In this document: positions 54,136 through 64,000 of the stretch, in pieces
Numbering within the stretch: the first letter of the stretch is position 1
Layout: every line of letters starts with the position of its first letter
Origin: Treponema sp.
GTDB taxonomy: Bacteria; Spirochaetota; Spirochaetia; Treponematales; Breznakiellaceae
Length of the DNA: 64,000 nucleotides
Reading direction: 5' to 3'
NCBI GenBank assembly: GCA_009782555.1
Contig: WRIV01000005.1
Location: 62,001 to 126,000 of the forward strand
The notes under the pieces: model-generated
What the model was told of the DNA's origin: nothing
Databases searched by the model: none
The model's input: only the letters and a program-made list of their open reading frames with translations
Program-made: the position numbers and the translations under genes

Positions 54136-56012
54136 TCGCGGCGTCCCTGTACCGGTGCAAGATACTGCCATCCCAGAGCAGTTATTGCTTCTTCATAGGT
54201 TTGACTGGCAAAGATCCCCTGGAATATTATCGCCGTCGCATAGGGAGACCACCAATCCCAGGGATTCGATGCTTCCACCAAGACCGTTACAATAACCTGC
54301 TCGTCGTGATTTGTTGTATTGTAGGGGCCGTAGGCGGTGAACCAACAGTGCCAGCGGTCGGGAAGTCCCACTTCGGCGGTTCCTGTTTTACCCGCCAGTT
54401 CCACCGCCCTGATATTGTCAACCCTGGCGGAACCCTGGGTTACGACGGATCGCATATTGTACCGGACGGTTTCAAAAACCTGTGCAGGAACTTCGCCCTG
54501 CATATTGTGGATAATCTCCGGTACGATGGTTTGTTCAACAACTCCGGAAACAGGATCCCTGATCTCCTTAAGAACATGGGGCCTATATCCAATGCCATCG
54601 TTGATCACCGTGGCGACCATGTTGGTAATCTGCAGGGGGGTAACCAGGGTAAACCCCTGGCCGATGGATATATTCATCGTATCCCCCGCAAGCCACCGTT
54701 CGTGGTATCGCAATTCTTTCCATTGGGAACTGGGAACAAGCCCATCAATTTCACCGGGAAGATCAATACCGGTTAATGCACCATAACCGAATGATCTGGC
54801 ATAACGGTTTATCCGGTCCACTCCAACATGATCTCTCCCGGTGAGCCAAAAATAAATGTCGCAGGAAACCGCTAGACCCTGCTGGAGGTTTACCCAGCCG
54901 TGGCCTCCCCTGGCCCAGCAGCGCCAAAGCCTGCCGCCATAGTTAATGCCGCCGGTACAGTTGATCCGTACTTCGGGGTTAATCAGGTTTTCCGACAAAA
55001 GGGCGGTGGACATAAGTATCTTAAAAGTCGAAGCCGGCGGATACATGGACTGAATGGCCCGGTTCAGGAAAGGATTATTAAGATTCCGGCTTAAGGCGGA
55101 ATATTCGGCAACCATGGTACTCCGGTTAAAAAGATTTGGATCGTACCAGGGGTAGGATACCATGGCCAGGGTTTCGCCGTTGGGCTTCATCACCACCACC
55201 GCCCCCATTCTAGTTCCCAGGGCTTTTTCCGCCAAAAGCTGGATAGACTTGTCAATGGTAAGGATTAAGTTTTTCCCCATTACCGGAGATTCCCGTTGTA
55301 AATCCCGGGAAATATGCCGGCCCCGGACATCTACGGTCCTTGTTTCTAATCCATCCCGGCCCCGTAAAATGGAATCATACTGGCGTTCTATTCCCAGCTT
55401 CCCTATGGTATCGCCCTGTTGATATCCCTCGTTATAGAGGAGGATCAGTTCTTCCCTGGTGATATTGCCAACATAACCGATGATATGAGAAAGGCTGCCT
55501 ATATCGCCGTAGTTCCGCACCGGTTTGGCCTGCCAGGTAAGGCCCGGCAGAGTATCCAGGTTTTCTGCCAACACTGCCACAATTTCAAAGGGCACATTGG
55601 CGGCGATTTCCAGGGGCTGGTAGAGGCGGTAATACTGGGGGGGTATCTTTTCGTCCACTTCCCGCCTGGGCACTCCCAGGAGTTGGGCCGTCCTGGTAAT
55701 TAAATCCCCCATGGCTCCTTCCGGTACTTCCGCTGGAGTTATGGTTACAGCGAAGGTATCATTATTTACCACCAACGGGTCGATAAAATTCCGGTCATAA
55801 ATTTCTCCCCTCCGGGCTGGAAGAACCGTTGTCCGTTTTGCGATGTCCAGCGACATCTGGCGGTATGATTCTCCGCTTAGTACCTGCATGGTAAAAAGCC
55901 TGACCCCATAGATCAAAAAAATACCCGCCAGGAACCACTGAAACAGCCGCAGCCTTCTTCGGGGACGCTCATCATTTAATGATGAATCAAAAACAAAAAT
56001 GGATGTCATCAC
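54132..56012 (-). CDS. mrdA: Penicillin-binding protein 2 (transpeptidase, elongation)
   Basis: PBP2 cross-links side-wall peptidoglycan with RodA. The 626-residue protein has one N-terminal membrane segment (LFQWFLAGIFLIYGVRLFTM), a pedestal domain with the family stretch LPARRGEIYDRNF, and a transpeptidase domain. The active-site Ser is about residue 328 in ASTFKI (SxxK), followed by SCD (SxN position) and KTGTAE (KTG). Motifs are intact. It overlaps mreD and rodA by 4 bp each. Confidence 0.94.
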   Translation of the reverse strand: MMTSIFVFDSSLNDERPRRRLRLFQWFLAGIFLIYGVRLFTMQVLSGESYRQMSLDIAKRTTVLPARRGEIYDRNFIDPLVVNNDTFAVTITPAEVPEGAMGDLITRTAQLLGVPRREVDEKIPPQYYRLYQPLEIAANVPFEIVAVLAENLDTLPGLTWQAKPVRNYGDIGSLSHIIGYVGNITREELILLYNEGYQQGDTIGKLGIERQYDSILRGRDGLETRTVDVRGRHISRDLQRESPVMGKNLILTIDKSIQLLAEKALGTRMGAVVVMKPNGETLAMVSYPWYDPNLFNRSTMVAEYSALSRNLNNPFLNRAIQSMYPPASTFKILMSTALLSENLINPEVRINCTGGINYGGRLWRCWARGGHGWVNLQQGLAVSCDIYFWLTGRDHVGVDRINRYARSFGYGALTGIDLPGEIDGLVPSSQWKELRYHERWLAGDTMNISIGQGFTLVTPLQITNMVATVINDGIGYRPHVLKEIRDPVSGVVEQTIVPEIIHNMQGEVPAQVFETVRYNMRSVVTQGSARVDNIRAVELAGKTGTAEVGLPDRWHCWFTAYGPYNTTNHDEQVIVTVLVEASNPWDWWSPYATAIIFQGIFASQTYEEAITALGWQYLAPVQGRRE

Positions 56013-56518
56013 CTTCTCTCCTCGGATATGAGCAAGGGCCCAAAAAGTTTAAGAAAACCGAAGAGAAACGGTGCCGTAATGGTATTAAGGAGCAGCTCCA
56101 TCCAAAAAACAGGAGAAGAAAGAGACGGATAGGGCGGAACAATCTCTGTAAAAAGAAAATGCAGCCCAAAGAGCAGCAGGGCTTTGGCAACGGTAGCGGA
56201 GGCGCAAAGAAGCATGGGAAGTACTACTTTGTCCAGAAAAAACATTCCCCGCAAAAGCCCTCCTAAGGCGCCGATGATGGTTCTCACAAAGGTAAAAAGA
56301 CCCATGGGAGAAGCAGAAAGAAAATCATAAAAGAGACCGGAAAAAAACCCGGTGATCTGGCCGCTCATAGTTCCGTTTAAATAGGCGCTAAATACCATCA
56401 CCCCCAGGGAAAGATCCGGTACAGCTCCGTAGATCTTTAAGCGGTAGAGGAGGACGGATTGCAGAAGCGCCGCAACAATAGAAAAAACAACAGTCCAGAT
56501 GCTATTTTTAACCATCAC
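56009..56518 (-). CDS. mreD: Rod-shape protein MreD
   Basis: MreD is an integral membrane protein of the elongasome. The 169-residue product has about five hydrophobic segments, starting with WTVVFSIVAALLQSVLLYRL, then AVPDLSLGVMVFSAYLNG. The sequence GTMSGQITGFFSGLFYDFLSASPMG resembles the conserved MreD loop, including its Gly-x-x-x-Gly and Asp positions. Four-base overlaps on both sides with mreC and mrdA support the call. Confidence 0.88.
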   Translation of the reverse strand: MMVKNSIWTVVFSIVAALLQSVLLYRLKIYGAVPDLSLGVMVFSAYLNGTMSGQITGFFSGLFYDFLSASPMGLFTFVRTIIGALGGLLRGMFFLDKVVLPMLLCASATVAKALLLFGLHFLFTEIVPPYPSLSSPVFWMELLLNTITAPFLFGFLKLFGPLLISEERR

Positions 56519-57453
56519 AGATCCCCATTCACTTGGTTTTGGCCTTCACCATTTTCTGCCGCCGGGTGTACAGAGCGGGGATCGATAACAAATACATATT
56601 CAAGCCGGGAAAAATCAACGCTGCTTTCCAGTTCAATTTCTATAGAGGTGTCCATATCCTGGTACAGTATCCGGCTTACCCTGCCCGTGAGGATGCCTGG
56701 GGGAAATACTCCGCCCAGGCCGCTGGTAAGGATCTGTTCGCCAATACTGATTTCTCCCCGGGCCGGGCGGCGTATAAAACGCAGAAGCAGGGGGGCGTCG
56801 GGGCTGCCTTGTCCTTCGACAATTCCTTCGATCCTTGATTCCCCAAGCCGGGCGGAAATATATGAAGTGGAATCGTAGAGGGGCATCACAAGGCTTTCAA
56901 AATGGGCGGTCTGAACTACCTTGCCAACCAGGACCGTACCGGTTGGGACCGTATCGGAGCTATGGCTTCTTTCGTTCTGCTGATATGCAATGACCGGCAT
57001 ATTAGCGGTAATGCCGTCTTTTTTCCCTTTGTTGATTACCAGGGCGGAAAAAAGATTATCCGGATCACTTCCGATAATTTCCGCCGCTATATACCGGTAC
57101 GAAATAGTTTCAGAAAAACCGAGTTGTTCCCGAAGCCGGTTGTTTTCCCTCCGAATGCCGGCGGCAGTCTGCTCCATCTGTTCATACCGGTTTATCCGGG
57201 CGGCCAATTCATCGTACTGTTCTTTCAGTACCGCCAGTTCCTGGACGGCAAGAACCGTACCTGTGACAAAACTCCGCAGCCTGTATACGCTTGATCTAAG
57301 ACCCGAATACATGGAAAGACCAGTATCCCTAAAATCCCCCGTAAAGGTACGAGAGGAGAAAAAAAGCATTGATAACGAAACAAGACAAAGAGCGATGAAC
57401 ACATAAGCTTCAGCATGAATACGCCGTTTTTGTCTTGTGCCTTCCTGCGTCAT
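56515..57453 (-). CDS. mreC: Rod-shape protein MreC
   Basis: MreC links cytoplasmic MreB to periplasmic PBP2. I use the ATG at 57453 (312 residues), which has GGAG 5 bp upstream; a GTG at 57474 would add seven residues. One membrane segment (AYVFIALCLVSLSMLFFS) is followed by a coiled coil (about 70-110, VLKEQYDELAARINRYEQME). Two beta-barrel-like domains end the protein, including PVIAYQQNERSHSSDT, GTVLVGKVVQTAHFESLVMP and ILTSGLGGVFPPGILTGRV. The last is the typical MreC signature. Confidence 0.92.
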   Translation of the reverse strand: MTQEGTRQKRRIHAEAYVFIALCLVSLSMLFFSSRTFTGDFRDTGLSMYSGLRSSVYRLRSFVTGTVLAVQELAVLKEQYDELAARINRYEQMEQTAAGIRRENNRLREQLGFSETISYRYIAAEIIGSDPDNLFSALVINKGKKDGITANMPVIAYQQNERSHSSDTVPTGTVLVGKVVQTAHFESLVMPLYDSTSYISARLGESRIEGIVEGQGSPDAPLLLRFIRRPARGEISIGEQILTSGLGGVFPPGILTGRVSRILYQDMDTSIEIELESSVDFSRLEYVFVIDPRSVHPAAENGEGQNQVNGDL

Positions 57454-57473
57454 CCCTACTCCATCAACCGGCA

Positions 57474-58502
57474 CTAGCTGTTAAGGCTGTCGTAAATACC
57501 CCGGGTGCTGTCAAAGTCCTTTGCATTTTCAAAGTATTTGCCCGCCCCCAGAGCTACACAGTCTAGGGGTCGTTCCGCTAGGATTACCGGCACTCCCGTT
57601 TCCTTGGAGATAAGTTTTGGCAGACCCTTAAGCAGAGATCCGCCGCCGGTCATCACAATACCCCGCTCTACAATGTCGGCGGCCAGCTCTGGCGGAGTTT
57701 GCCCCAGGGTAACTTTGATTTCGTCGATGATCTGGGTGATGGGATCCTTAAGGGCTTCCCGGACTTCTACCGAATCAATTTCCAGCCGCCTGGGAAGGCC
57801 TGTAATCGCATCGGTTCCCTTAATCTCCACTTTTTCGATGGTTTTATCCGGCGATGCATTACCGATTTCTATTTTTAGACGCTCCGCTGTTTGCTCCCCG
57901 ATAATCAGGTTATGGACACTCCGTACGTGTTTAATGATCGCTTCGTCAAATTCATCCCCACCGAGACGTATGGCATTGGTTACTACCATGCCTCCCAGGG
58001 ATATGACGGAAATTTCCGTGGTTCCCCCGCCAATGTCACAGACCATATGGCCCGCAGGTTCATAAATTGGTATATCCGCCCCTATGGCTGCCGCCAGACT
58101 TTCTTCGATAACCCGGACTTCCCGGGCACCGGCTTTATAGGCGCTTTCTTCCACCGCCCTTCTTTCCACTTCGGTAATGCAGGAAGGGATTCCAATAACC
58201 ATCCGGGGCTTGATAAACCGGTACCGCGGAAGGATCTTAATGATAAAATAACGGATCATTTTTTCGGTGGATTCTAAATCGGCAATTACCCCATCCCTAA
58301 GGGGCCGGATAGCTTGAAAGTTTCCCGGTGTCCTTAAATACATCCGCTTGGCAGCTTCTCCCACCGCAATAACTTTCCTTGTACCCCGTTCAACGGCCAC
58401 CACCGAAGGTTCGTTGATCACAATACCCTTGCCCCGGATATATATAAGGGTATTACAGGTCCCCAAATCAATCCCGATATCCGATGATTCTATTCCGAAC
58501 AT
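57474..58502 (-). CDS. mreB: Rod-shape determining actin homologue MreB
   Basis: MreB forms membrane-bound actin-like filaments that direct side-wall synthesis. The 342-residue protein has the actin-fold motifs [20 protein letters not shown] (phosphate 1), [18 protein letters not shown]-like phosphate 2, and [18 protein letters not shown] near the adenosine site. Family stretches [11 protein letters not shown] and EEPLAA-like [13 protein letters not shown] are present. GGAGG lies 6 bp before the ATG. Length matches the family (about 335-350). Confidence 0.97.
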   Translation of the reverse strand: MFGIESSDIGIDLGTCNTLIYIRGKGIVINEPSVVAVERGTRKVIAVGEAAKRMYLRTPGNFQAIRPLRDGVIADLESTEKMIRYFIIKILPRYRFIKPRMVIGIPSCITEVERRAVEESAYKAGAREVRVIEESLAAAIGADIPIYEPAGHMVCDIGGGTTEISVISLGGMVVTNAIRLGGDEFDEAIIKHVRSVHNLIIGEQTAERLKIEIGNASPDKTIEKVEIKGTDAITGLPRRLEIDSVEVREALKDPITQIIDEIKVTLGQTPPELAADIVERGIVMTGGGSLLKGLPKLISKETGVPVILAERPLDCVALGAGKYFENAKDFDSTRGIYDSLNS

Positions 58503-58534
58503 AATTCCTCCAAGCTTTCCATAACAAAGGTAAT

Positions 58535-59473
58535 TTACATGGCATTTAGCCGGACGCGAGCCGGTTCAAAATTGAGATCGGCCCGGATAGCTCTGCGCCA
58601 GGCAGCCCGGGCCCGGATGAAATCTCCCCGAGAAGCATAAATTTCTCCAAGTTCAAAGGATGCTTCGGCATTTTCTCCGCCAATCTCCAAAACTGATTCA
58701 AAAATTGCAATGGCACCGTCCTCATTTCCTGATTGAACCAGTGTTTTACCCAGAAGAAGCCGGGCTTTAAGGGCCAGATCCACATCCAAGGAAGTATCAG
58801 CGCATTGTTGGAGATAAGCTCTGGCAGTTTCCCATTCTTCCATACCCATATAGGACCGGGCAATGTACAAAAGAAGAGGGGCCCCTTCTTCTTCCAGCGG
58901 GGCCAGGGAATCTGAAAAAGCTTCTATGCTCTTCCGGTAATCTTTAATCGCCGCATAGGAGAGTCCAAGGTATTCGTTAAGATCCCCTGCCGCAAAGGAA
59001 GCAGCCTTTGCCTCTTCCAGATATTTTACCGCCAGGTCGGCATAACCCGGCCCCTTAGCATAATAAGCTTTACCCAGCACATACCGTATCCGGCCATCTC
59101 TATCGGCGTTTTTTTCCAAAAGGGCCTTTCTAAGGGATTGGATACTCTCATCAATGTAGTCCAGCGATTCCGCATTGTTCACCTGGGCTAATGCTGCCTG
59201 GTAGGCAGAGAACCCATTCATGATCAAAAAAAAAGAATCCATGGGTTTTGAGGCCAAACCATCCCTGCTTTTTTCATAGGCCGTCTCCCATGAACCGCTC
59301 TCCCAGTTCGCTAAAAGTGTCTTTTTTACTCCCGATCCGCGGATCCTCGCAATAAAAAGAAAAACAAGAACCATCCCCAGAGCCGCCAGGGCTAAAATAA
59401 GCGTTAGGCCTTGAAAAACCCGCTTTTTCATAGCTTCAGCACTGATTTCGGACCTGTTTTGGGCTTTTTTCAT
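58535..59473 (-). CDS. Membrane-anchored TPR protein upstream of mreB
   Basis: A membrane segment lies at about residues 17-40 ([20 protein letters not shown]). The remaining 270 residues are TPR-like helix pairs such as [40 protein letters not shown] and [18 protein letters not shown]. The end, [20 protein letters not shown], is the last helix pair. The protein probably faces the periplasm and holds partners together. Its position 32 bp before mreB suggests it belongs to the elongation machinery in these bacteria, but that is inference from context. Confidence 0.72.
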   Translation of the reverse strand: MKKAQNRSEISAEAMKKRVFQGLTLILALAALGMVLVFLFIARIRGSGVKKTLLANWESGSWETAYEKSRDGLASKPMDSFFLIMNGFSAYQAALAQVNNAESLDYIDESIQSLRKALLEKNADRDGRIRYVLGKAYYAKGPGYADLAVKYLEEAKAASFAAGDLNEYLGLSYAAIKDYRKSIEAFSDSLAPLEEEGAPLLLYIARSYMGMEEWETARAYLQQCADTSLDVDLALKARLLLGKTLVQSGNEDGAIAIFESVLEIGGENAEASFELGEIYASRGDFIRARAAWRRAIRADLNFEPARVRLNAM

Positions 59474-59482
59474 ACTTCTACG

Positions 59483-59511
59483 ATTTAATACTTTTTGCCA
59501 TAAAAAGTCAA
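59483..59511 (-). promoter_or_regulatory. Possible promoter of the TPR-mreB operon
   Basis: Read on the minus strand, TTGACT (59511-59506) and TTAAAT (59488-59483) are 17 bp apart; TATTAA with a 15-bp spacer is an alternative. The gene start at 59473 lies only about 10 bp after the -10, with AGAAG just before the ATG, so the leader would be very short. Confidence 0.4.
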
Positions 59512-59541
59512 TGAATCCAAAAAATGCCGGAAATAAAAAAA

Positions 59542-59973
<432 letters not shown>

Positions 59974-60816
59974 TTATTCTTCGTACTCAAGGCCGGCGCT
60001 TTCTTCGTCCTCTTCTTCATCATCATATTCATCTTCGTCCATATCATCAAGATCCGAAAGGCTCCCCGCATCTTCACTGTCAAAATAATCTTCGCCGTCT
60101 TCGCCGCTTTCCTCGTAAAAGAGGATTCGGGAACAGTAGGGACAAAAAACAATTTCTTCGCCCTGATGAACCATATTGGAAAACTGTACCGGCAGTACCA
60201 TGTGGCAGCCCATACAAACACCGCCCTTGATGGCCACAATACCCCGGCCCATCTTGTTCCGGATGATCCGTTCGAACTTAAAAAGCACCTCCGGATCAAG
60301 ATCAGGGATCAGGTTTCTTTCTTCATCTTCCAGTTGTTTTATTTTGTCCCGTATGGTAGAGACATCCGTCTCTATGCCCCGGCGGCGTTCTTCCAGATCC
60401 TTTTCCTGCAGTTCAATCATGGCGGTATTTTGTTTTATCTGCTCATCCAAATCGGCGAGCATCCTCTCTTCCTTTTGAAGTTCTTTCCGGTACTGTTGCT
60501 CCCTTTCCGCTGCATCCCGGATTTCCTTGTCCAGCGCTTCGTATTCCCGCTGGGTATTGATAACATCCATATTTTTTTCGGATTTTTCCCGGCTTGCCGC
60601 CGCTTCTTCCAGCAGATTCCGGTATTCCGCCTCGGCGGCCCGGCATTTTTCAAATTCCAGGTTTTTATCAATAAAGGTTTTTTTAAGCCGGGCCAGAAGC
60701 TCTTCCTGAGTTACCAGTATTTTAGGAATTTCTCCCACTTCATGCTCCAGTTTTATCTTTTGAGAAAGAATTTCCTGGAGCGTCCTGAGTTTTTCAAACA
60801 CTTCATCCATTACCAT
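59974..60816 (-). CDS. Coiled-coil C4-type zinc-ribbon protein (zf-RING_7/DUF164 type)
   Basis: The 280-residue protein has a long coiled coil over about residues 10-170 (LLEEAAASREKSEKNMDVIN and REQQYRKELQKEERMLADLD). A zinc ribbon follows with ligand pairs CMGC and CPYC around residues 200-230 (IKGGVCMGCHMVLPVQ and EIVFCPYCSRILF). The tail is extremely acidic (Asp/Glu runs). The coiled coil plus C4 ribbon is the architecture of a conserved bacterial family with poorly known function, possibly nucleic-acid related. It lies between rpoD (15-bp gap) and rnpB. The Asp/Glu tail resembles those of chaperone-like or RNA polymerase-binding proteins, but that is a loose analogy. Confidence 0.82.
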   Translation of the reverse strand: MVMDEVFEKLRTLQEILSQKIKLEHEVGEIPKILVTQEELLARLKKTFIDKNLEFEKCRAAEAEYRNLLEEAAASREKSEKNMDVINTQREYEALDKEIRDAAEREQQYRKELQKEERMLADLDEQIKQNTAMIELQEKDLEERRRGIETDVSTIRDKIKQLEDEERNLIPDLDPEVLFKFERIIRNKMGRGIVAIKGGVCMGCHMVLPVQFSNMVHQGEEIVFCPYCSRILFYEESGEDGEDYFDSEDAGSLSDLDDMDEDEYDDEEEDEESAGLEYEE

Positions 60817-60831
60817 GAGAAATCCCCCTGT

Positions 60832-62664
60832 TTAGTGGTCTAAATAATCTTTGAGTTTCCGGCTCCTCTTGGGATGCCGCAGGCGGCGCAGGGCCTTAGC
60901 CTCAATCTGCCTGATTCGTTCTCTAGTAACATTAAAGTAAAGCCCCACCTCTTCCAGGGTAAGCGAATAACCATCGTCCAGGCCGAAACGCATTTTCAGT
61001 ACTTCCTGTTCCCTGGCGGGAAGAGTGGAAAGCACTCCGGAAAGCTGTTCCTGGAGCAGGGTAAAAGCGGTTTGACTGGCGGGGTTTTCAACATCCTTGT
61101 CTTCGATAAAATCCCCAAGAAGAGAGTCCTCTTCTTCGCCAATGGGGGTTTCCAGGCTGATAGGTTCCCGGGCTACATTTTTTACGGTTTTAACCCGGGG
61201 GGCCGTCCAGCCCAGCCGGTCGGCAATTTCTTCGTCTGTAGGTTCCCTGCCCAGAAACTGCATAAGCTGCCGGGATTCCCGAACTACTTTGTTGATTTGT
61301 TCGATCATGTGGACCGGTACCCGGATGGTTCTGGCCTGATCCGAAATGGAACGGGTTATGGCCTGCCTGATCCACCAGGTGGCGTAGGTAGAAAACTTAT
61401 AGCCCTTGCGGTATTCAAATTTTTCCACCGCCTTGATAAGTCCTATGTTTCCTTCCTGGACCAAATCAAAGAAATGCAGTCCCCGATTGGTATATTTTTT
61501 GGCGATGGATACCACCAGGCGTAGATTTGCCTTAATGAGTTTGTCCTTGGCGTTTTTCATCATCACCCGGCCCCGGTTAATCTCCTTGGCCATAAGATTG
61601 ATGTTTTCAATGGATTCTTCAAATTCCATTTCCATCTGGCGGAGTTTTTTTTCTGTTACCTGGATATGGCGGATCAATTCTTTGATCTCATCGGAAGAAA
61701 GTCCCAGTTCTTCTTCCAAAACTTCCCGTTCTTCCTTGATGGTAAGGGCCCGTCCCAGGGTCCGCAGTTCTTTTAATGCGTGTACCCGAAGGCGCTTTTC
61801 TATCTTTTCCTGTTCTTTCTTGTAACGCTTGATTTTTTTGGCGGCATGAACAAATTTTTCGGAAAAACTGCTGATTTCTTCAGGGTGAATTTCACTTTGC
61901 ACAACCACGTTGAGGATTTTTTTTCTAAGGGAGGCCAGTTCCTTGTCCTCATAAATATCCACTCCCCTGATAATTAGCTGCCGCTTAATTTCCATGTAAT
62001 TTTTTAGTTCCGTCCCGGCAACCCGCAGGGTATCCTTATAAAATTGATTAAGCCTCCGCCGTTCGGTCATATATTCGGTAATTTCTTTTTTGGAAAGGGA
62101 AAGTTCCCGGGGGTCCTTTTTTGAAAAAGCCCGCTGGGCAATGTGGTAGAATTCAGGAATGACCATTCCTGAATTCTTAATCACCCCCTTAATGATATTT
62201 TCTCCTTCTTCCATCTGTTTGGAAAGCTCCACTTCCTGTTCCGCATTTAACAGGTTTTCCCTGCCAATTTCCCTTAAATAGAGCCGGATAGGATCATCGG
62301 CGGAGGATTCTTTTTCGTTGTAAACCAGTCTTTTTTTACCCGTTTCGGCCTTGCGGGGTTCAATTTCGGCTTCACCCTCGTCCAGTGTATCTTCTTCAAT
62401 AAGCTGCACATTGTTTGCTTCAAGGAGGATTAGGACTTGTTCAATTTTATCGCTGGAGGCGATATGTTCGGGCAGAAAATCCTGCAGCTCATCATAGGAA
62501 AGTATCTTTTTTTCTCGGGCATATTCCAGTAGTTTCAGCACCGCAGGATCAGCAGACACATCCGTGACGGCGGTTTCCGCCAGAGACCGAAGGTTCGGGC
62601 TTTTTTCAGGCCGTTTTGCCCTGCCCCCCCGCGTTTTATGTAAGGCAGCGGTTTTTTCGCTCAT
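60832..62664 (-). CDS. rpoD: RNA polymerase primary sigma factor RpoD (sigma70)
   Basis: RpoD directs most housekeeping transcription. The 610-residue protein contains region 1.1-like acidic sequence and regions 1.2-2 ([20 protein letters not shown]), then the core region 2 [20 protein letters not shown]. Region 3 holds [20 protein letters not shown]. Region 4 ends with [20 protein letters not shown] and [20 protein letters not shown], the -35-binding helix-turn-helix. It overlaps the dnaG stop by 4 bp, giving the common dnaG-rpoD macromolecular synthesis order. Confidence 0.97.
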   Translation of the reverse strand: MSEKTAALHKTRGGRAKRPEKSPNLRSLAETAVTDVSADPAVLKLLEYAREKKILSYDELQDFLPEHIASSDKIEQVLILLEANNVQLIEEDTLDEGEAEIEPRKAETGKKRLVYNEKESSADDPIRLYLREIGRENLLNAEQEVELSKQMEEGENIIKGVIKNSGMVIPEFYHIAQRAFSKKDPRELSLSKKEITEYMTERRRLNQFYKDTLRVAGTELKNYMEIKRQLIIRGVDIYEDKELASLRKKILNVVVQSEIHPEEISSFSEKFVHAAKKIKRYKKEQEKIEKRLRVHALKELRTLGRALTIKEEREVLEEELGLSSDEIKELIRHIQVTEKKLRQMEMEFEESIENINLMAKEINRGRVMMKNAKDKLIKANLRLVVSIAKKYTNRGLHFFDLVQEGNIGLIKAVEKFEYRKGYKFSTYATWWIRQAITRSISDQARTIRVPVHMIEQINKVVRESRQLMQFLGREPTDEEIADRLGWTAPRVKTVKNVAREPISLETPIGEEEDSLLGDFIEDKDVENPASQTAFTLLQEQLSGVLSTLPAREQEVLKMRFGLDDGYSLTLEEVGLYFNVTRERIRQIEAKALRRLRHPKRSRKLKDYLDH

Positions 62665-64000
62665 GACCCCTCGCTTGGCTGCAGATGCCGGCCTTTTAGT
62701 TTGGTCAATTCGGCGTCAATGTGGATTTTTTCGGCCAGCAAATCAGCCTGTTTTGGAATTCCGGCTTGTGAAATTCCGTTATTATATGTTTCACCTGCAG
62801 CATTCCGCAATTCCCGAATAATCTTCCTCCGTTTCTTTTCCAGAACCTTTTCCGTTATCCGCTTCATTCCGTCTTCGACAAGTTTATCCGGATTGGCAAA
62901 AGATCCCAGCGCCTCATGCCGCAGAATAAAATCCCGTAAATTTTCGTCTTCTAAACGGTCCAGCAGTTCACCGGGAAGAAGCGCCGTTTCTGAGGTGCCC
63001 GTTTCCCGGTACCATTCTTCCAGAATGATGAACAGCTCCCGGGCATTGACATCCTCCAAATCTTCCATCTCAAGACCGGAACGGAGTACCTTGAAGAAAC
63101 CGGGGTTTACAAAAACCGTTCCCATAAGATACAATTCATATCCACTTCGAATAGGTTTTGCCGATCCGGAGTTCACTTTTTGTTCTGAGCCGCCGGATGG
63201 CTCCCCTGCTTTTTTCCGCCGATAATCCTCCCAAACAGCCCGGCGTTCTACCCCAAAGGCATCGGCTATGGCTCCAATGGCTTCATCCCTGGCAACTTCT
63301 GAATCCAAGGCATCCAAATAGGAAAACAAAAAAACCACCGATTGTGGTCCCTTTGTAAGCGCCCTGCTGCGGGAAATTACAAAATTTATATCCAATATAT
63401 TACATTTTACACTATTTTTCAATGCTTCGGGGCCAAATTTCTGTAAAATTTCCGCCGGATCCTTGGGAATTGTTCCTTTTTCCTTAAAAAACCCGGAAGT
63501 ATCCACCACAGCACAGTTCAAACCGTTCCTTCGACAGCAAAGAATTGCCTTATAGGCGGCATTCTGTCCTGCCTCATCATTGTCCATCATAAAAAAAACT
63601 TTTTCCGCCCATCTTTTAAGGAGTTTTGCCTGGTCATCGGTAAAGGAGGTTCCTAAGGGGGCGACGGCATTAGTTATTCCTCCCTGATGGAGAGCAAGAA
63701 CATCCATGTAACCTTCCGCCAAAAACACTTCTTTGGTCTGCCGTATCTCCGGCAGGGCAAGGTCCAGAGCAAAGAGGGTTCGGCCCTTTTTAAATATTTC
63801 CGAATCGGCGGAATTAATGTACTTTGGGCCCTCCCCTTCCAGAATCCGGCCTCCAAAAGCCAAGGTTCGCCCATCTTTGTCCCTAATGGGAAAGATCAGC
63901 CGGTTGGAAAAAAAAGCGCTTTGGGGATAGCGGCGGGAAAAAAGGCCCGAGGCCGCCAAAAAATCCGGAGAAAAACCCTTACCGATTAAAAATCGATGGA
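62661..64000 (-). CDS. dnaG: DNA primase DnaG, C-terminal part
   Basis: The frame is open to the window's right edge, so the N-terminal zinc-binding domain and part of the catalytic core are outside. Visible are the core end ([18 protein letters not shown]), the TOPRIM region ([20 protein letters not shown], then [12 protein letters not shown] with its acidic residues), and a C-terminal helical helicase-binding domain from about 63300 downwards (RREDEAIGAI-type helices through [13 protein letters not shown]). About 446 residues are present. Primase lays RNA primers at the fork. It overlaps rpoD by 4 bp and is probably the first gene of that transcript. Confidence 0.95.
   Translation of the reverse strand, partial: HRFLIGKGFSPDFLAASGLFSRRYPQSAFFSNRLIFPIRDKDGRTLAFGGRILEGEGPKYINSADSEIFKKGRTLFALDLALPEIRQTKEVFLAEGYMDVLALHQGGITNAVAPLGTSFTDDQAKLLKRWAEKVFFMMDNDEAGQNAAYKAILCCRRNGLNCAVVDTSGFFKEKGTIPKDPAEILQKFGPEALKNSVKCNILDINFVISRSRALTKGPQSVVFLFSYLDALDSEVARDEAIGAIADAFGVERRAVWEDYRRKKAGEPSGGSEQKVNSGSAKPIRSGYELYLMGTVFVNPGFFKVLRSGLEMEDLEDVNARELFIILEEWYRETGTSETALLPGELLDRLEDENLRDFILRHEALGSFANPDKLVEDGMKRITEKVLEKKRRKIIRELRNAAGETYNNGISQAGIPKQADLLAEKIHIDAELTKLKGRHLQPSEGS

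Overview
The window is chromosomal DNA from a spirochaete, most likely Treponema or a close relative (medium-G+C type, as in insect-gut treponemes). The basis is the gene content and order: a bacterial V-type ATPase operon of the spirochaete/chlamydia layout (E, DUF2764, A, B, D, I, K); an AtoS/AtoC pair downstream of murG and cvpA; a tamB-bamA-skp-mutS cluster; mreBCD-pbp2-rodA; and dnaG-rpoD-zinc ribbon-rnpB. Many predicted lipoproteins and TPR proteins with TTG/GTG starts fit the same picture. The assignment rests on recognising families, not on a database search.

Layout. 1-1632 (minus): edge of a prophage or prophage-like element, with a P22-type coat protein cut by the window, a scaffold-like protein and two unknown small genes. 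1633-1970: AT-rich boundary holding a strong sigma70-type promoter and the 3' part of a tRNA-Lys gene, which looks like an attachment-site remnant. 1971-9039: a small basic-tailed protein, then murG, cvpA, a delta'-like clamp-loader protein, a sensor kinase, a sigma54 activator and aldose 1-epimerase. 9067-16424: the V-ATPase operon from its own promoter. 16481-21602: ispG, a radical SAM protein (minus), and a TPR / UPRT-like / TPR-lipoprotein trio. 21561-26414 (minus): a 1617-residue predicted outer-membrane protein. 26458-31970: DUF503, two lipoproteins around an unknown 391-residue protein, trmB and ligA. 31967-42815: a small exported protein (minus), then tamB, bamA, skp and mutS. 42914-50370: scpA, scpB, a pseudouridine synthase, cmk, rpsA, a GAF-sigma54 activator, a membrane TPR protein and a lipoprotein. 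50422-59473 (minus): a radical SAM/DUF2344 fusion, rodA, pbp2, mreD, mreC, mreB and a TPR protein. 59542-64000 (minus): rnpB, a zinc-ribbon protein, rpoD and the C-terminal part of dnaG.

How it fits together. Most of the window is core machinery: envelope building (MurG, Mre/PBP2/RodA, TamB/BamA/Skp), ion-coupled energetics (V-ATPase with a sodium-type binding-site signature in its proteolipid), chromosome maintenance (MutS, LigA, ScpAB, clamp loader, primase) and translation (RpsA, TrmB, RluB-type enzyme, RNase P RNA). The least explained parts are the prophage edge with its tRNA remnant, the giant outer-membrane protein beside the TPR/UPRT trio, and the 391-residue protein between two lipoproteins. 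I see no CRISPR array, insertion sequence, or restriction or toxin system. I did not find a clear new multi-gene system; the outer-membrane protein and its neighbours are the best candidate.
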